Assembly (NCBI GenBank): GCA_009869945.1
Contig: WIXG01000001.1
Span: 372,001 to 436,000, forward strand
Direction of reading: 5' to 3'
Source of the DNA: Mesaphorura yosii
Taxonomy: Eukaryota; Arthropoda; Collembola; Poduromorpha; Tullbergiidae
Length of the DNA stretch: 64,000 nt
Part shown: in pieces, positions 50,301 through 64,000 of the stretch
How positions within the stretch are numbered: position 1 is the first letter of the stretch
How the letters are laid out: each line of letters begins with the position of its first letter
The notes under the pieces: model-generated
What the model was told of the DNA's origin: nothing
The model's database searches: none
What the model saw: only the letters and a program-made list of their open reading frames with translations
Position numbers and translations under genes: made by a program

Positions 50301-52988
50301 AATCAAGCAAAAAGATCAAGATTTTTACAAAGAAAAAGCAAGATGATGTGATCTCCCGGTGTGATAAAATGCGCCGCTTCTGCTTTGGCCAGCTTGTAGC
50401 GGCGGAGAGACTCGGTTGGGTACGCGGGAGGAGTTCAAGTAGGCGCAGAACTAATAAGGAATAATATTTTAAAAAGTAGCGAGGCTCTCTGAATGACAAA
50501 TTTAAATTCACTAACGCATCTGCGGTCGTGGTACTGTGGCGGAGATTGGCAATAAACTGATTTGAAGCAATTATGAACTGTGGAAGATGATTATGGGCAG
50601 ACCGACAGAACTGAAGAAGCAGAGAAGATCGGGGTCGGACGTTCTTTGTGGCTGGATTTTAATAAGTTTTCGTCGTTATCTTCTTCGACAGAAGTGGAAA
50701 CTCCCACTAATATATTTCCAGCACTCTATTTCTCAATACACCGCCACGAAGGGTTGAGGCATAAAGCATGCTTTAATTGTTTCGAGTGTTAAAAGAATTT
50801 CTGATAACACAGCAAGCAAGCCGTAACTCCAGACCGACAGCATGTGGAAACTTTGGGGGCTGAACTTCAATGAAAAAAGTGTGATATATGAAAAACATTT
50901 TATCCGGGCAACATCTGCTGCGGCTCCATTTCAGCAAGGTGGACTTTGTGGGATGAACTACCTGCCGGCACCACGAATATTTGCACATATCGGTTGCAAT
51001 TTGCCATGTCGTACCTTCCAGAATTACTCGTCAAGACATATTTGCGACAAATCATGGTGCTTGAAGTGTTAGATATCGAGTGCAATATTGACATTTACAG
51101 CCATCCGAACCGACAAAGCCTGGTATTTCTGATGTACACCAGCAGATCATGTAAAGCCAGCAAATCTCAAAGGAATGCATTGCGCAATTTAAGATTCCCG
51201 TGATTTATGGTACAAGCGCCGTTTCATTCTTACTTGATTCAATAAATTACGCCAGACTTCGTCAGCAGTTACCATGATTCTGTTTCGGGAATGGTTCGCA
51301 GGAGCGCCAAGCCGCAGTGCTCTACCACAACCCAGAATCACCGGCACACTGAAAGATTGAATGGAAGTCAAAACATCAAAAATTACCAATTTCTAATATT
51401 CTTTTTTTTCAATATCCGTTCTCAATAACCTGCATTTTTGAATATCCTCAGCCTATGAAGAGCTAGCACTCATTTTCGTAGAATGAATTATAGTCCACCC
51501 GATCCTTGAATGATTAATTGTTTCTTAACATTTATTAAAGGCTGCATTAATTTTATTGGGATACCCGATGAGTGGTGATTTTCATTTAAGTACTCGATCC
51601 AAGTCTGCCGCCGCCATCTTCTAGCGAACTGTCTCTGGCTACCGCTCCCGAGGTTCCCGACCCAACTCGCCATTACGCCTGCGTACCTGCTGTTGTGTGG
51701 TTTGTTCAAACACTAACACGCAATGACTTTTATGAAGGGTTCATTTATTTCAATCAAAAACAATCATTTCATTCCAGCGAGGCATTGGTCCTGATTTCTG
51801 ATCTCATATTGTGATAGCAGAGCCTTCTGTTTCCTTTTTCGGACTCAGAAAGCTTCCCCGTTCGGAAATAAAATATAATTAAGGGCGAATTTAAATAAGA
51901 ATTAGAGCCAATCTGACTGACCCACAGTTTGAAACATGAATGTAGCATTCGTTACAAAACATGAATGAATTCCAATTTCCCGGAATCACACTCAAAGGAT
52001 TACGGCCGCCGTACCATGACCAGCCCTCGCATCAACTGGGACTGTCCAGGTTCAAAACATGACACTTGACGTTTGACATTTCAGAATATGAGTTTCAAGG
52101 GACAAACTTCAAAAGAAAGCTAATTCCGAAACCACAAAGTTCTCAGTCCGCGCAAATGCAAATGGAAGAATTTCATAGTCGTTTCGAATTTAATTGGAAA
52201 GGAAATCCAAATGTAAAGAAAAAGACAAGAACTGGAATTAAACAACAAAAGGAAATTTAAATGAGAGCAGCCGCATAAGTCAAACCCTTTCAATTGCTTT
52301 GTTGAGGCAGTCAGGCAGCCACATTTCATGTCATGAGCGAAAGGGTTAAACCCTCAAATCAAAAACTCCAACTTCATGACCATTCATTCACTTCATCCTC
52401 ACAGGCACAAGTAACTTAAATTGAAATTGGAAGTTGTAAAAATAAATATCGTTAGTATGCTGATGCCACTGCTAATGCTAAGCATAAGTATGTTTTTTAA
52501 GTTACTTGCTACATGACCGACAGCCGTTGAATTTCGATAGAGGAGATGATGAGCGCACCGCCTTCTCATAACGAGGAAAATGAACCTCAATAATTACCTT
52601 TGTTCGTTATCAGCCAAGTATAAAAGCCAAAAACACAAAAAAAAATACAAGTAGTACACTTGAACTTTCGAATTTTGCCTATTTCTCAATTCATCAATTG
52701 GCGTCTTTGCCTTGAAATTCCATTACACACACTCACACGACAGTCACTCTTATGAAATTCCATTCCACGAATTAATCCGTCCATTTCTAGAGTAGCTTTC
52801 CAGGAAAACACGAAAAATACACGTAATGTGCTGCGTAACGTTTCAATTTGCCATTTTCTATTTGTCTCTCGTGTTTTCATGGAATGCTTTCTTGCTTCTG
52901 CAGTGCTGAGCTGTAAAAACAAAAGAGAAGATAAGAACGCAGGCTTCTGGCAGCTCTGGACCGGCAAAGCTGAAGATCTCCCTGATGT
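47312..52988. other. Intergenic DNA with a few coding-like fragments
   Basis: No gene could be built here. A G+C-richer patch near 51590-51700 and several open fragments on the - strand between 49758 and 51709 look somewhat protein-like. They sit in conflicting frames and match nothing I know. TACGCGTA palindromes occur at about 48758 and 49058. A TATAAAAG box occurs at about 52619. Confidence 0.45.
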
Positions 52989-53417
52989 ATGGCCGAGTAT
53001 TGCGTGCTACTCTGCGTGAACGGCCTCAAGTACACATTGCACATGGTTAAAAGACCAAAAATAAGAAAAACACATGGAAATAATCTTCTTTTCTTTTGCT
53101 TTTGTCATTCAACCATGAAATGGGAACATAAATGTGTCTCTTCTCTTTGTGTCGTCCCCGCACCCGCACGGCGCTGCTACATTCAGCCTGCTGCATTCTG
53201 CTATCAGATCAGCGACCAAGATCTCTTCCGAATGCCGAGAGGAAAGCTCTTTCAAGATGAAACATCTGTATTCGCCACCACGCAAAGAGCAAGAGAAATT
53301 CTTTCAACTTGCGAAAATAAGATAGTGAAAAAAGTTGTTCGCTCGATCGTTCGTTCGTGTTCCTGTGCTCAAACAGACGGGAAGTTGAAGTTGAGAGCCC
53401 ATGTGTCCGTGGCATGA
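52989..53417 (+). CDS. Unassigned open reading frame, 142 codons
   Basis: Opens with ATG at 52989 in a fair context (T at -3, G at +4) and ends with TGA at 53415-53417. The product would be basic and cysteine-containing (MAEYCVLLCVNG at the start, KLKLRAHVSVA at the end). A TATAAAAG box lies about 370 bp upstream at 52619, the only hint of a promoter. I recognise no domain, signal peptide or membrane segment. The length is above most chance frames in the window but not decisively so. Confidence 0.22.
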   Translation: MAEYCVLLCVNGLKYTLHMVKRPKIRKTHGNNLLFFCFCHSTMKWEHKCVSSLCVVPAPARRCYIQPAAFCYQISDQDLFRMPRGKLFQDETSVFATTQRAREILSTCENKIVKKVVRSIVRSCSCAQTDGKLKLRAHVSVA

Positions 53418-56400
53418 AGTAACGTGTTATCAGCGTATTTACGCGTTACGCGGACTCCAGTCCCATTCTTTTAAAATGAGTTTCTTTCTTTTTGTAAATT
53501 GAATCAAACTTTTTCCCTGTCTACCTTTGTTGATTTACCTTTCTGGTTCTTTGGGGCTGGTCCGTCCTCTGGTCTTGGTCCGGATCTCTTTGTCCATGTC
53601 CTTATCATATTAGTCGATTTCCAAACTTCAATGATAATGGCATAATTTTACAAGAGTTCCACTCTTCGCTTTTGTTTTGCTTTCATGCGTTTGCTCCAAT
53701 ACAAACTTTTCTTTAAAGACGAACGACTAGATTCTGAATCTGTCTGATTCCGTGGCTCGATAAGATTGATACAATTCCGGCGCAGCTCCGACGAGGAACA
53801 GTTGAGGTACTGAAGAAGGTTGCAACTTTGTATAAATAAATATCATTGCATGGTGTGCAGATCTGTTAAGCCATGGACCGTCCCTTTTGTCGTCAAATCC
53901 GTCATCGTCGCTCGCTCGTCGCTATTCAAAGGATTCGCTCAAGCGAAAGCAGAGCTTAAGCAGAAGATCCAGAATGATAAGAGAATTATTAAGCGATCAC
54001 CGCGATGATAATCAAACTCAAGCTGCTGGAAGAAGAAAAGACCAAGGAGACAGGCAGCCAAGCAAAGCACCGATGAATTATCGCGAAATCAAGGCGATAG
54101 AAACTTGAAATCGCTCTTGGTTTATGGAACTCAGGCTGCATTTGCAATGTGGTCAGTGGCACCCAGCGCAGTTGCATAAAAATTTTGAACTGCTCATCCA
54201 GAAAAGGCATTCCAGGTGTGCTTCGGTTCATCAGTGCGTAAAATTTGAAATTAAAATGTATGATAAATGATTAAAACATTTTGTACCACCTCTTTTTTAA
54301 GTGGAAAGAATCTTTTAATTGCAGCCTCTCAGATTCAAGATCAATCCAAGCACGCTAGGTCCAAGTCAAGAATTTTGAGGAGGTTTATAAATACTGTCGG
54401 GCCAGCCTCTCTATAAATTATCTTTCTTCAATAACCGTCCCGTGGTTGTATTTTTATGCTTGTGGTGGTCTCATCTTCTGTTTCAGGCTTGTCCGTGAAG
54501 TTTCTGACTAAATAATAATAGCTTCGGAAAAGGTTTTGAAGAGGTTAAGAATTCGGCGGCCAGCCTCCATGCAAAAGAATGCTCCGTCGGAAGAACAAAA
54601 CCGCAAACTGGACATTTCCCAGGATCGCAACTCAGGCTTTGTGGTATTGTTTTATGACTTGACATTACTGCTTGCTCAAATTTACCAAATATGGCCCACA
54701 CTTAATCGCTTGCAAGTATTCGGTACGGGGCATTGGACACAAAGAATTAGCCATGACATGAGCCTTCAATCCTAATCCTATAATTAAAGCATCGCCCGTG
54801 CCTCCACTCAAACGCATCAAGATCAAGGCAACCGGGAGGAGCAAAGGGCAAATCTCTGTTCGGTTCTCGGGAGAGGGGAATCCGACTTTAGTTTCGTTTT
54901 TAAAATTATTTTGAAAATTCATTTCTACCCAAAAGAAATCCTCCCATTTCCATTCCCAATCCCGACTGCCAACTCATGCTCTGCCATGTCATTCATCAAC
55001 CTCAATTTTTCCACGAAGAATCCCGTCTCATCTTATCTATTGTCTTACAGATCTCATCTTGAACCACAAAACAACAGCTCTTCTGCAAATATATCATCGT
55101 GTTGCTGCTCCCGGAGCTGCTCCGTCGTTCTATGAAACTGCTTCCTGTACATTTATTTATAATTTCAGAAATAAGAAAAATTGCTCTACTTGGCCTCGAG
55201 TCTTGGATTCAATTTCGGCGCAAGCTGCAGCATTACAAATGACTATTAATTTGCATTTTCTGTGGCAAGACGGCATGGCGTGGAATGAAATGACTCACGA
55301 CAAATGATTTCTCCTGGTACACGAAGAAGGACGTCTGCCAAAGAACCGGAGGAGATAAACAGCATTCCTCTTGACTAATTAACTATTTATAATACGACGC
55401 AGAGCTGTGAAGATGACAAAAAGACTGCAGAATGCAGAAGATCCGCATTGTAATTGCGGTGCTGTTGCTGTTGTTGACTTTTTCTATTTTCTATTCTTTC
55501 AACACTCGAACGCGAGCACGAACTCGTTGAGACTTTAAACTATACTTAAAACACCAACAACATCATCGTGCCATGCCCCACGCGTCAGGCACTCAGCGTC
55601 GGTCCCTTGGGTGATCTTCTGCTCGTGATGAGGTTCAGAATGATAATTGTTGTTGTGTGGTTTCCGAAAACAAGACAAGAAGACAGTGCGAAAAGCAGCG
55701 TCTCACGCATCTTGACTTTCTTCAAGACTCAAGACATGTGCCAGTCAGTCACGCCAACGCAAAAAGCCTACTCAGCTCATCAGCTCTGCGTCTCAGTGGA
55801 GTGATTGTACGAGAGGCAAGAAAATGAAACTCATTTGCGGCTTCTTCCTCTTCCTCGGTCTGTTTGCTAATTGAAAACATGAATGGAATTCTAAATCTTA
55901 ACGAAGGAATCGTATCGTACTGCGACATTTCTTTTGAATTGGTTTCAGAAAACGCTCATGCGTCCGCAGCTTGAGCATTGGGAGCAATTGCAACTGTAAT
56001 TGTAATTCGACCTGAGGATGCAATCTTCAAGAGCATAATTTCATCCTTTTAGAGTGATTAGTATTAAATGAAGTGAACAAATGCGACACAATGGCAACCC
56101 TTTCGGACTTGGACGTATTTACTTGCATAATTCCATGATACTCATGTTAGATGCCGGTGACCTCACCTGTCAGACAAAGGCAGGCCGGGTTTCCATATTT
56201 CACAAGAAATTAGATCATTTTTCTTTACATGGTCAATTGCCCGGCAGAAATCGCGGCGGAGCCCCGCACAGCGGCACTCCAGCGACAGAAAACGTTTCTG
56301 CTTTGAATTCCAGGTAGGAAAAATTCCTTGCAGTTGGTAATTCGAGCCTGCTGTCGTCTTTTGAGTGCATACTCAACAAAGGGTTGGGAGTTACGAAAAA

Positions 56401-59400
56401 AATACATGCATGCAACAATACAAAGGACCCACAATCGCTTAAATGTGATTATGTGGTTATTGGTTACCCATGTGTTCTTGACCGGTGTCCTCAAAAGCCA
56501 GCCCTGTAATGAATTAATACACTTACTTTAACTGAAAATTAGTTGTTATTTGAGCAAGAATTAAGAAATACCGAGAAATTATGGCCTGGCAATTCGAGCC
56601 CGCATCGCGTCGCGGATTCCTGCGGCTGCGGCAACGTCTGCGGTAAATATTTACCAATGCAATAACCTTCTTTACATGTTCGTGTTTCCAGTGCGAGTGC
56701 GGGAGGGTCCGGTCAAATTCTCCCTTCAAGAGAACAACTACACAAATGTCCAGTCATCATCATCCTCATCGTCAGAGTTCGTGCCGCCCATTTCCTATCT
56801 AAAAAATAATAGAAAAATAAGCCAAGCCAAGGCAAGAAGGCGCCTTCGGGGCTCGGCCTGGGCCTGAACTCGTACAACTACAACAATTATTAATGAATTT
56901 TTAGAGTAGAGTCGAAAAAACTTGTACGCGTACTTGAAGCCGTGTTTAGTGTTTATGGTACGTAACGGAACGGGAAACCTCCCAGCCTTTGTTCTTGTTA
57001 ATATTTTAATATTTGTACAATAATGCAAACATTTACGATGAAAAGGTTGAGAAATGTTTCATTTCAGGACTTTATACGCATTTTAAATTTGGCTTTTGAT
57101 TACTTTCGTGTTTTTATGCCCTCCAATGCTTCAACTCTGCCCTCACTTGCTAACTTTCCTCACCACGGCATATAATGACTACGATTATTACAGCACAGCA
57201 GAGGATTTCAGCTCGTATTTTTTATAATGTTGACTTTTGCCAATGTGTTGATGTTGTTATTGTTGTGTGGTTAGCGAAAGGAGATTCTCCAGAATAAAGG
57301 CTTGGGCTTTTGCTAGCGCGCAGTGGCTCTTGGAACACATCCATCTCATTTAATATTATTGCCAGGCTTCATTTCATTGTTTTTGTGGATGTGGCCGTGT
57401 GAGAGAGTTTTCAATTTCAACCGTGCTCATATTTCTCATGCCGAGCTCTTTCACATGAAAAATAATGTGTTCAGCAGCCCACACCAATGTGGGACTTCTG
57501 AGAGTACGAAAATAATGTAATTTTTCGAGGTCAAGAGCTCCTTTAGGAGACGGACGGCGGACCGAGTCCAGACCGAGCACAAAGAGCATCAGTCACATGT
57601 CAACTCGCTCTACGAACGGCCAAACCCCGTAATCAACGTTAAGCAGCGAAATACACATTAAAGTACCCCCGAACCTCATAAATATTTGTAAGGGTTGGCC
57701 CGAAGAAGGACTTTTCATTCTGTTGTTTCAGTTTCCCAAAAGTCATTTACGGCCTTATGCTAGTCTGGCCTTCGGTTTTCACCTTTCGGGCTCGTGATTC
57801 TCATCCATCGAAGCGACACTCCCACCAATAATCCATTTTTCTCCTTAAAAAGCAAGAGCGCTGACTTGAGCCATGTCCTTTTTTAAACTTTTCCCAAAAT
57901 AGTACGTGAACGGAAGAAATTTATGTGGTGAAGGTTGAGAGCACACGGGCACAAATGTGCTCGGCACTTCTGCGTCCTGCTCGGGACCGGAGAACTCCCA
58001 AAATGCACTGAACTGCATGAGCAGCGAACCCGAACCTCGGCAATGCTTTTGTTTTTGAGGATGGCATATTCCTGCCTTCAAGTCGGGTTGCAGCTTTGCT
58101 GGTGCTGGAGAATATCTCGTTCCTCATAATCGTGCAATGATTAAGTTTCGTTAATTCATTCAGTGTAGGACGTTATGAGTACGGGTAAAGCACTTCTTAA
58201 TCTCGCAACATGAAATTTTCAACTTAGTCAGTTTGATCATTATTGAAACACGCCTACAAGAAAATTCTAAATGGAAAATATTTCGAGTGCGACTCGGAAC
58301 TGAGAAATAAACTCTTTCCAAGCCACAATGCACATCTCGCAATAATGAACTCATCGCGAGCCTGCCCACCGCCTCGCACATGTGTGACGAAAACAATCAG
58401 CAGTCCTGGGAAAGGGTTAAGACACTATAAACCCATCATCATATTTTAGCGTCCATTGTCGAATGTGTTCAGCGTGCCTCGTTCGAAATAAAATTCTTGA
58501 GAAAAGCAAAAACAGAAACAAAGGCGATTCGATTCAACTCTTTATTCAATGGGACGCGTACGCGCAACCAAGCCCATAAAATTCAGTCATTCGCACACGG
58601 TCATATATCTTGTATCATCATTAAAGCCTTGGATTCTTTTCATTCAGTTAACACGCCTACTTCTGTTGCGGTTGTGTTGTTTTCTCGTCTCGCCAGAATT
58701 TTTGATTACAAATTACGTAATTTATTAGTAAAACAAGTTCATAGGATGGCCCATGAATCTTCTCCTCGTACAAATTGTGCAGCGTGCAGTGCATTGTACT
58801 CGCTTGGGTTCATTGAGGCCACTGCCAGATTCAGATTCTTTCCTTCTTCGCCTGCTAACTTTATTACCACATCGCCATGCTGCAACCGAAGCCGGGCTTG
58901 AAGTGTTCTTTTGCACTGCACTGCTCGGATTTTATGTTTTCCACTTTGGCCTGACTTGGCTTTGGTCTGAATATTTAAATAGTCTAGATTTATGCCCTGC
59001 TTGTCATTCCTTCCAAGTGTAATCCCAGGCCAGCGCTTTGTGCACAGAGTCTTTGGCCCTTTCACTTGCAACACTGGCATCAATCTCGGGACTCGACAAG
59101 TACGCGTACGAAAAGCACATACTTAAAATATTTCCTCTTGTAGCTTGTAATTCATCACAAAGACGCGGACTTTGAGGAAAGACGCTCCTTTGCCGTGCCA
59201 CTGGAGCATAATTTTTTTAATTTGGCAAAGTCATCCACTCTTCCTTTTCGCCTTCCGTTTAAAGTGCGAGCTCACCGTGGAGGCAAGGCAGACGGAAAGG
59301 CATTCGGCCAACTCGCTTTTTGCGAGCTTCCTTTGTGTAATTTAGCCAGAATTAGTTTCAACTAAAATTTTATAATTCTTTCATCCTTTCTCTTGTGAAT

Positions 59401-62400
59401 TTTAAATTAAGCTCAACGATAGAGAGAGTAGATTACGGCCAGGACTTTGTGTTATGAATTCTTAAGTAGAAGGTCGTAATATTGATCAAAGCGAAAGCTC
59501 AGGCATGGAGCAGGGAAGAAACTTTGAACTTGTTCATGAATCTTCTAATCTTCGTGTATCACAGGCAGGGCAGGAGGGGCAGTCAGTCAGGCATGTTCGG
59601 TGCGGTGCGAGGAATTTACTCAATGAAATATGTTCAGGTAGGTTCGTGATGCCATGCCGTGGCCGTCATGCATCATTTTATTTCTTCATGGGCTCATCGT
59701 CAGATCGTATTAATAAGATTATTTATTAAAACCTGCGCAGCACTACCGGACTGCATGCAATCTCACAATCAACAGTACAGTACGGCACAGAGTCAGACAG
59801 TACGAGGAAGAAATGAGAGATTCCTTCTGATCAACAACGCGACTGGGACAGGCAGGCAGGCTTCGATAGCGATAGACAAGCGAATGATGTAATGCGATGA
59901 ATTCAACCACAATACAATACAAAGCCAGAAAATAGTTGAATGAATCAACCACACCCAAACATAATCTATCATAATGTGCGGTGGTTAAGCACTGAACACT
60001 GAATTTCTTCGTGTCACGATCTTGATTCTTGATTTTCGCTCCCGTCCCGGCTTCGTCCCTTCCCCGTTCCATGGTTTTTATGATGGATGATCGTAAAATG
60101 CATCGAAATATGCACCAAAGTCCAGAACGTAGTTGCTACCTTTGTTTTTCTTAAGATCAATTACTTAATCGAATCTCAAAGGCATCGATTCAAGCAAAAC
60201 TATTTTTGATCTTACAGCGCACTTGCTCGTTGCATTTAATTTAAAGAATGCATTTTCTTCTACTTGAAGTCCGCCGCTCACTGCTCCTCGCAGAGTTGAT
60301 CTTATCTAATCAGCTCTGATCTGGTTTGGCTGCGGCTACCGAATTGGGATTGGGAACATCGAGACGAGGAAGTTCGATTGAAGATGGACGACCCGTAGGA
60401 ACTGTAATTGAAAGATTAGAATTCAGAGATTGTTAACCGTAATAGTTATAAAGGGAGTAATAGATTACGTGTTTATATATGGTGGCTATTCAAATTAATT
60501 ACATCAGGAGCTAGTGCAATGAATGTACGAGTTCATTTCAGTCGCACTGTCGTAAGCATCATTTATCATGAACTCCTTATCCGGAGTGGATTACGCGCAT
60601 AATGCAAGAGAGGCAGGCGCAAAGGCGAGTGCAAATTAAAGTCGCAAGACCCAGAAGCAATCGCAGTAAATCTGCAAATTAATTCAGTCACATCGCAAAG
60701 CCAGACCAAGCCGTAGACCAGAACAAGAAATCACATTCAGCTGTGGTACCAAATGCGAAATGATTAGAGTACAAAACAAAACTGCATTTCAAAGAAATCG
60801 AAAGTGGTTTAAGATTTGCAAAGTAATTCGCAACACAAAGGCTGTTTGGAAATAGTGTAAGTTCCTCGTATTCGCATTCATTCGCTCGTACGCGGACGTG
60901 TTATCAGTTTTAATCTGTTTCTGTTTCTTATTGTGTCAGCACAAAGGCCAGCAACGCGATGGATCGTCCACGCCACGGCCTTTATTGAAAATCGAAGATT
61001 AAAATATTTATTGACACGTAGACATATCACGTATGTAGTCATTGATATGCACTTATCTCATTCAGGCAACGTTGCCGTGTCGTGTCTTAACTCATTTCCT
61101 CATTCAGTAGCTGGTAGATATAAAGTACGACATCCGTCATGTTTATACGTATTTGGTTAACGGATCATTAATTAGGAATGTACAGTTCAAAGTGGAGTGT
61201 AGGTTGGTAGTGGTGTGATGAAGATGAAGAGATATGAAAGTCATGCATGTCTCGTGTCATGCGTTAATTGTTGTAACCTGAGTATTTACAATATTCGCAT
61301 TGTATCCGGACCACCGGGCATTGTTTATGTCGCGTGTGAATGAAGAGTTAAAGTTGGACCACGCCCTGCTGAGACTTGACATTTCTATTTTGGGGCAGAC
61401 CGCGATTTCGTACAATAAATTTTGCATAGTGTGATTTTGGCATGGGAGGAATGAGAAATCCCACGAAAAGTCCTCAAAATTAAAACATCGGGCGACGCGA
61501 ATCACGCTAAGCCAAGGTGTGCGCACTTGGCGTGGCCATAGCTGTTATGGTTGAATTTTATAGGATAAGAATATGCGCCAATTCGGGGTCGGGCTGAGCA
61601 GTTCAGGCTTTATGGCAAATGCAAACTAAATTAAACTACAAATGGGCAGAATGTGGCCGGAATACATATGACCAACTTAAATTTTCTTTACGTGGACGCA
61701 GAGGTCCTAAAATGATCAAATTACTCCGCACACTGCTACGCAGTAAGGAAACTATGAAGATGAAAAAATGTGCAGTGAAACTTTTAAAAGTTAATGGGCG
61801 AATCTTTCTCCGATATATTTTCTTCCCCTTTTTATGCTTGAGTCAATTTAATAGACTAGACTTCTCTTTATGTTCATAGTTCATGGTGATGCCAGACTGC
61901 TGCTGTTACCGGAATATGAAGACATGAATTCATGCAAGAGCTCCTTTCATTTACTTTTTGCACACATTATGATTATTACTCCAGCAAGCTCGTGGCCTGT
62001 GCTTAAGCTTTATGCGCGCGATGTAACCAGAATGTTGAAAGAAATTGGAAAATGAACGACCATGCTCTGCAATGCGAACAAGCGCCGGCGAAAGAAAATC
62101 TCGTAGTCAAAGGTGAGTCTCACGTGCCGCGTTCCGCAGCGGCACATTCTTTACTGACTGACTTCTTTCACATCTTTCGCACGCTGGTTCCAAGTTCTGT
62201 AGACTGAGGAAATAATGTTTGGGGAAGAAGGCTTTCGGAGTTGATGGAACATGAAAAACTTAGCGAAGCATTCAATTTCTTTGCTCGCACGACTTTCTGC
62301 GTGCTTTCGTGTCGCCTTTGCAACTTTAAACCAACCGACCGACCGACCGACCAAGTCAAAGGCATCCAGAAGAACAAGAGTGCAGGCAGTAATCTAATGT

Positions 62401-64000
62401 AACTTTTCAAAAGCGCAGCGCCCGAAAATCTTTTGCCAATTTATAAGTGCGCTCATAAATCCCCATTTTATTGGCATGTAAGGAAATGAACGGAATAAAT
62501 CATCCTCATTCACAGTGAATGTAAAGTCGTCGGTCGTGTCCTGAGTCGTTGTCCATGCATGAATGAATCAAACCGAGACCGAAAAACTGCAAACGAGCTT
62601 CCACCGGGCATAAAACTCGTTCCATTTCCATCTCCAGGAAGAGGAAGAAGAATCGAACAGGAAGAGCAGCAATTCACACGAGTTCAAAGCCCGGAGACAC
62701 AAAGTTGCGAACAGAAGTCCAAAACCTGTGCATAAAATTGATTTGAATATTATGCGAAATTGAAATCATCCAATTCATTCTTATTGTAGACACTTCGCTT
62801 GGCTTTTTGTAGTAATCGGAGCGTGGGTTTGTCTGACTCGCATCCGCATTTACATTTTTGCAGAGTTGTAAGAACGAAAATTATGCATTCATTCAACCTT
62901 TTCGCTCATTCTTCCAAAGATTATGCAAATTCCGAGCACCGACGCACAGCACACAAAAGGAACTTTTTTGCTTGACTTGTACTTGTACTCTGACAGATTT
63001 TGGGCATTTATCAAATTACAAAACGCAGGAATTGTCAATGTTTGACTACGCAGCGGCTTCTGATCAGATAAAATTTCGCACACTAGCTGTGCTTATATGT
63101 ACGAGAATAGAAATCTGCAAATGGCAAATCTCTTGAAATGTCACTCAAGGCAATTGCAATTGGCATTTGGCGACTGACAAGGTAAGCCGTAATTCGAATG
63201 AATTCGTTCAACTTTTTATTACGAGATCATTTATTATTAGTGCCATACAAGTACATGAGCACGCGGACTCATGATCACGATCCTGACACGAATGAACCAC
63301 ATTCACACAATTGCCATCCTACAGCAGTAATTTGTTTCAAACTAAACCACTGCATTGCCATTTGCCATACTTGTATGCGAATTTTGCAAAAATGATAAAT
63401 CTATGTCAAGTTTATTATTATTGAAAGTCATTCATTCAACAAGGCTCAAGTTGGCTCGAGAAGGAAAAGAATTCCGGCTTGGCTTCGACCATCCAAGTCC
63501 AAGTCCTTAACTACCGTGAGCGGCGCAGTACGAAATAAATTTGCATATAGCGGAATCTCTGCTCACCGTCGCTGCCCTGCTCATTATCATGATGCTTATG
63601 GTTATGGTTGTACTTGTGCGTTATGGTTCTCATTCTTGTAACCTATTAATAGACTTGTAGCTCCACATGCGAACTGCGAAATACGAATTCCTGTGTCTTG
63701 ACTTGAACCTGTACTCGACGTGACCATTTGCCGTTTGGTCACGTAACGTATTAAACAGCGGTGATAATAATTTATTCCTCGTACACGATAATTGATTGCG
63801 ATTTGTTTATGTTGGCCCAGCGAGGCGAGTGATTGATGAGGCTGCAGAGAGGAGACTATAAAAAGAATGGCAGTGGCAGTGGCGTACTTTTAAGACTGAA
63901 TTTGGCGATGACTTTGCATCGTATTGCATGCGTTGGCTCTTGGCTTGATTGAGTTGCGAGTACACCCAAATTTAATAATACATCAACATCAACAATCAAT
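53418..64000. other. 10.6-kb gene-poor interval to the window end
   Basis: No gene recognised. Open frames reach 134 codons at most (58497-58901 +, no ATG at its start) and overlap antisense frames. GTACGCGTAC palindromes occur at 56934-56943 and 59100-59109. A TATAAAAAG box lies at 63857-63865, close to the right edge, and could belong to a gene outside the window, but no coding sequence follows within the last 135 bp. Confidence 0.5.
62334..62352. repeat. ACCG tetranucleotide microsatellite
   Basis: Four full ACCG units and a partial fifth in tandem. It is a short simple-sequence repeat with no coding context. Confidence 0.9.

Noticed and set aside
49758-51709. Several protein-like open fragments on the - strand, with possible splice sites and a start-like ATGGCGGCGGCAG near 51645
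   Set aside because: The fragments fall in conflicting frames, overlapping frames over the same bases look equally plausible, and none matches a family I know. I could not build one consistent exon chain.
63857-63865. TATAAAAAG box near the right edge
   Set aside because: No initiator at the right distance and no coding sequence before the window ends, so it is not called as a promoter.

Overview
The window looks like arthropod nuclear DNA: it is A+T-rich, gene-poor, and its spliced genes have GT-AG introns of only 55-90 bp. I place three protein-coding genes with confidence. They are a 5-kb intronless long-type Toll receptor on the + strand (12422-17446), a 15-exon nardilysin-like M16 metalloprotease on the - strand (38401-42658), and a 4-exon axonemal dynein light chain 4 (DNAL4) on the - strand (45226-45796). 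The nardilysin and dynein models were assembled by hand from splice sites and family alignment held in memory. Every junction keeps frame, giving 1116 and 105 residues. I cannot name the species. The tiny introns, the arthropod-type long Toll and an axonemal dynein subunit (which hints at flagellated sperm) would suit a springtail or other hexapod better than a mite or most crustaceans, but this is inference.

Layout. 1-11.6 kb: no recognisable gene, with one unusually long unassigned open frame at 3603-4145 (-). 11.6-17.55 kb: the Toll gene, with a possible TATA/initiator pair, a 5' leader of about 750 bp carrying an overlapping upstream ORF, one coding exon and a poly(A) signal. 17.6-38.3 kb: about 20 kb with no recognisable gene, containing a MITE-like element with imperfect terminal inverted repeats and nested partial end copies (19768-20548). 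38.3-45.8 kb: the nardilysin-like gene and DNAL4, both on the - strand and separated by 2.6 kb, each with its own poly(A) signal. 45.8-64 kb: no recognisable gene, with two moderately long unassigned frames (46913-47311 - and 52989-53417 +), recurrent TACGCGTA palindromes and one tetranucleotide microsatellite.

The three genes do not form a pathway that I can see: innate/developmental receptor, dibasic-type protease and ciliary motor subunit are ordinary neighbours rather than a functional cluster. I found no rRNA, tRNA, CRISPR array, retroviral element or prokaryotic-type system, and nothing that amounts to a new biological system. The observations most worth checking are the structural departures of the nardilysin-like protein (a non-acidic insert and a missing C-terminal helical segment), its stop-free 69-bp intron, the Toll upstream ORF and divergent TIR, and the nested inverted-repeat element.
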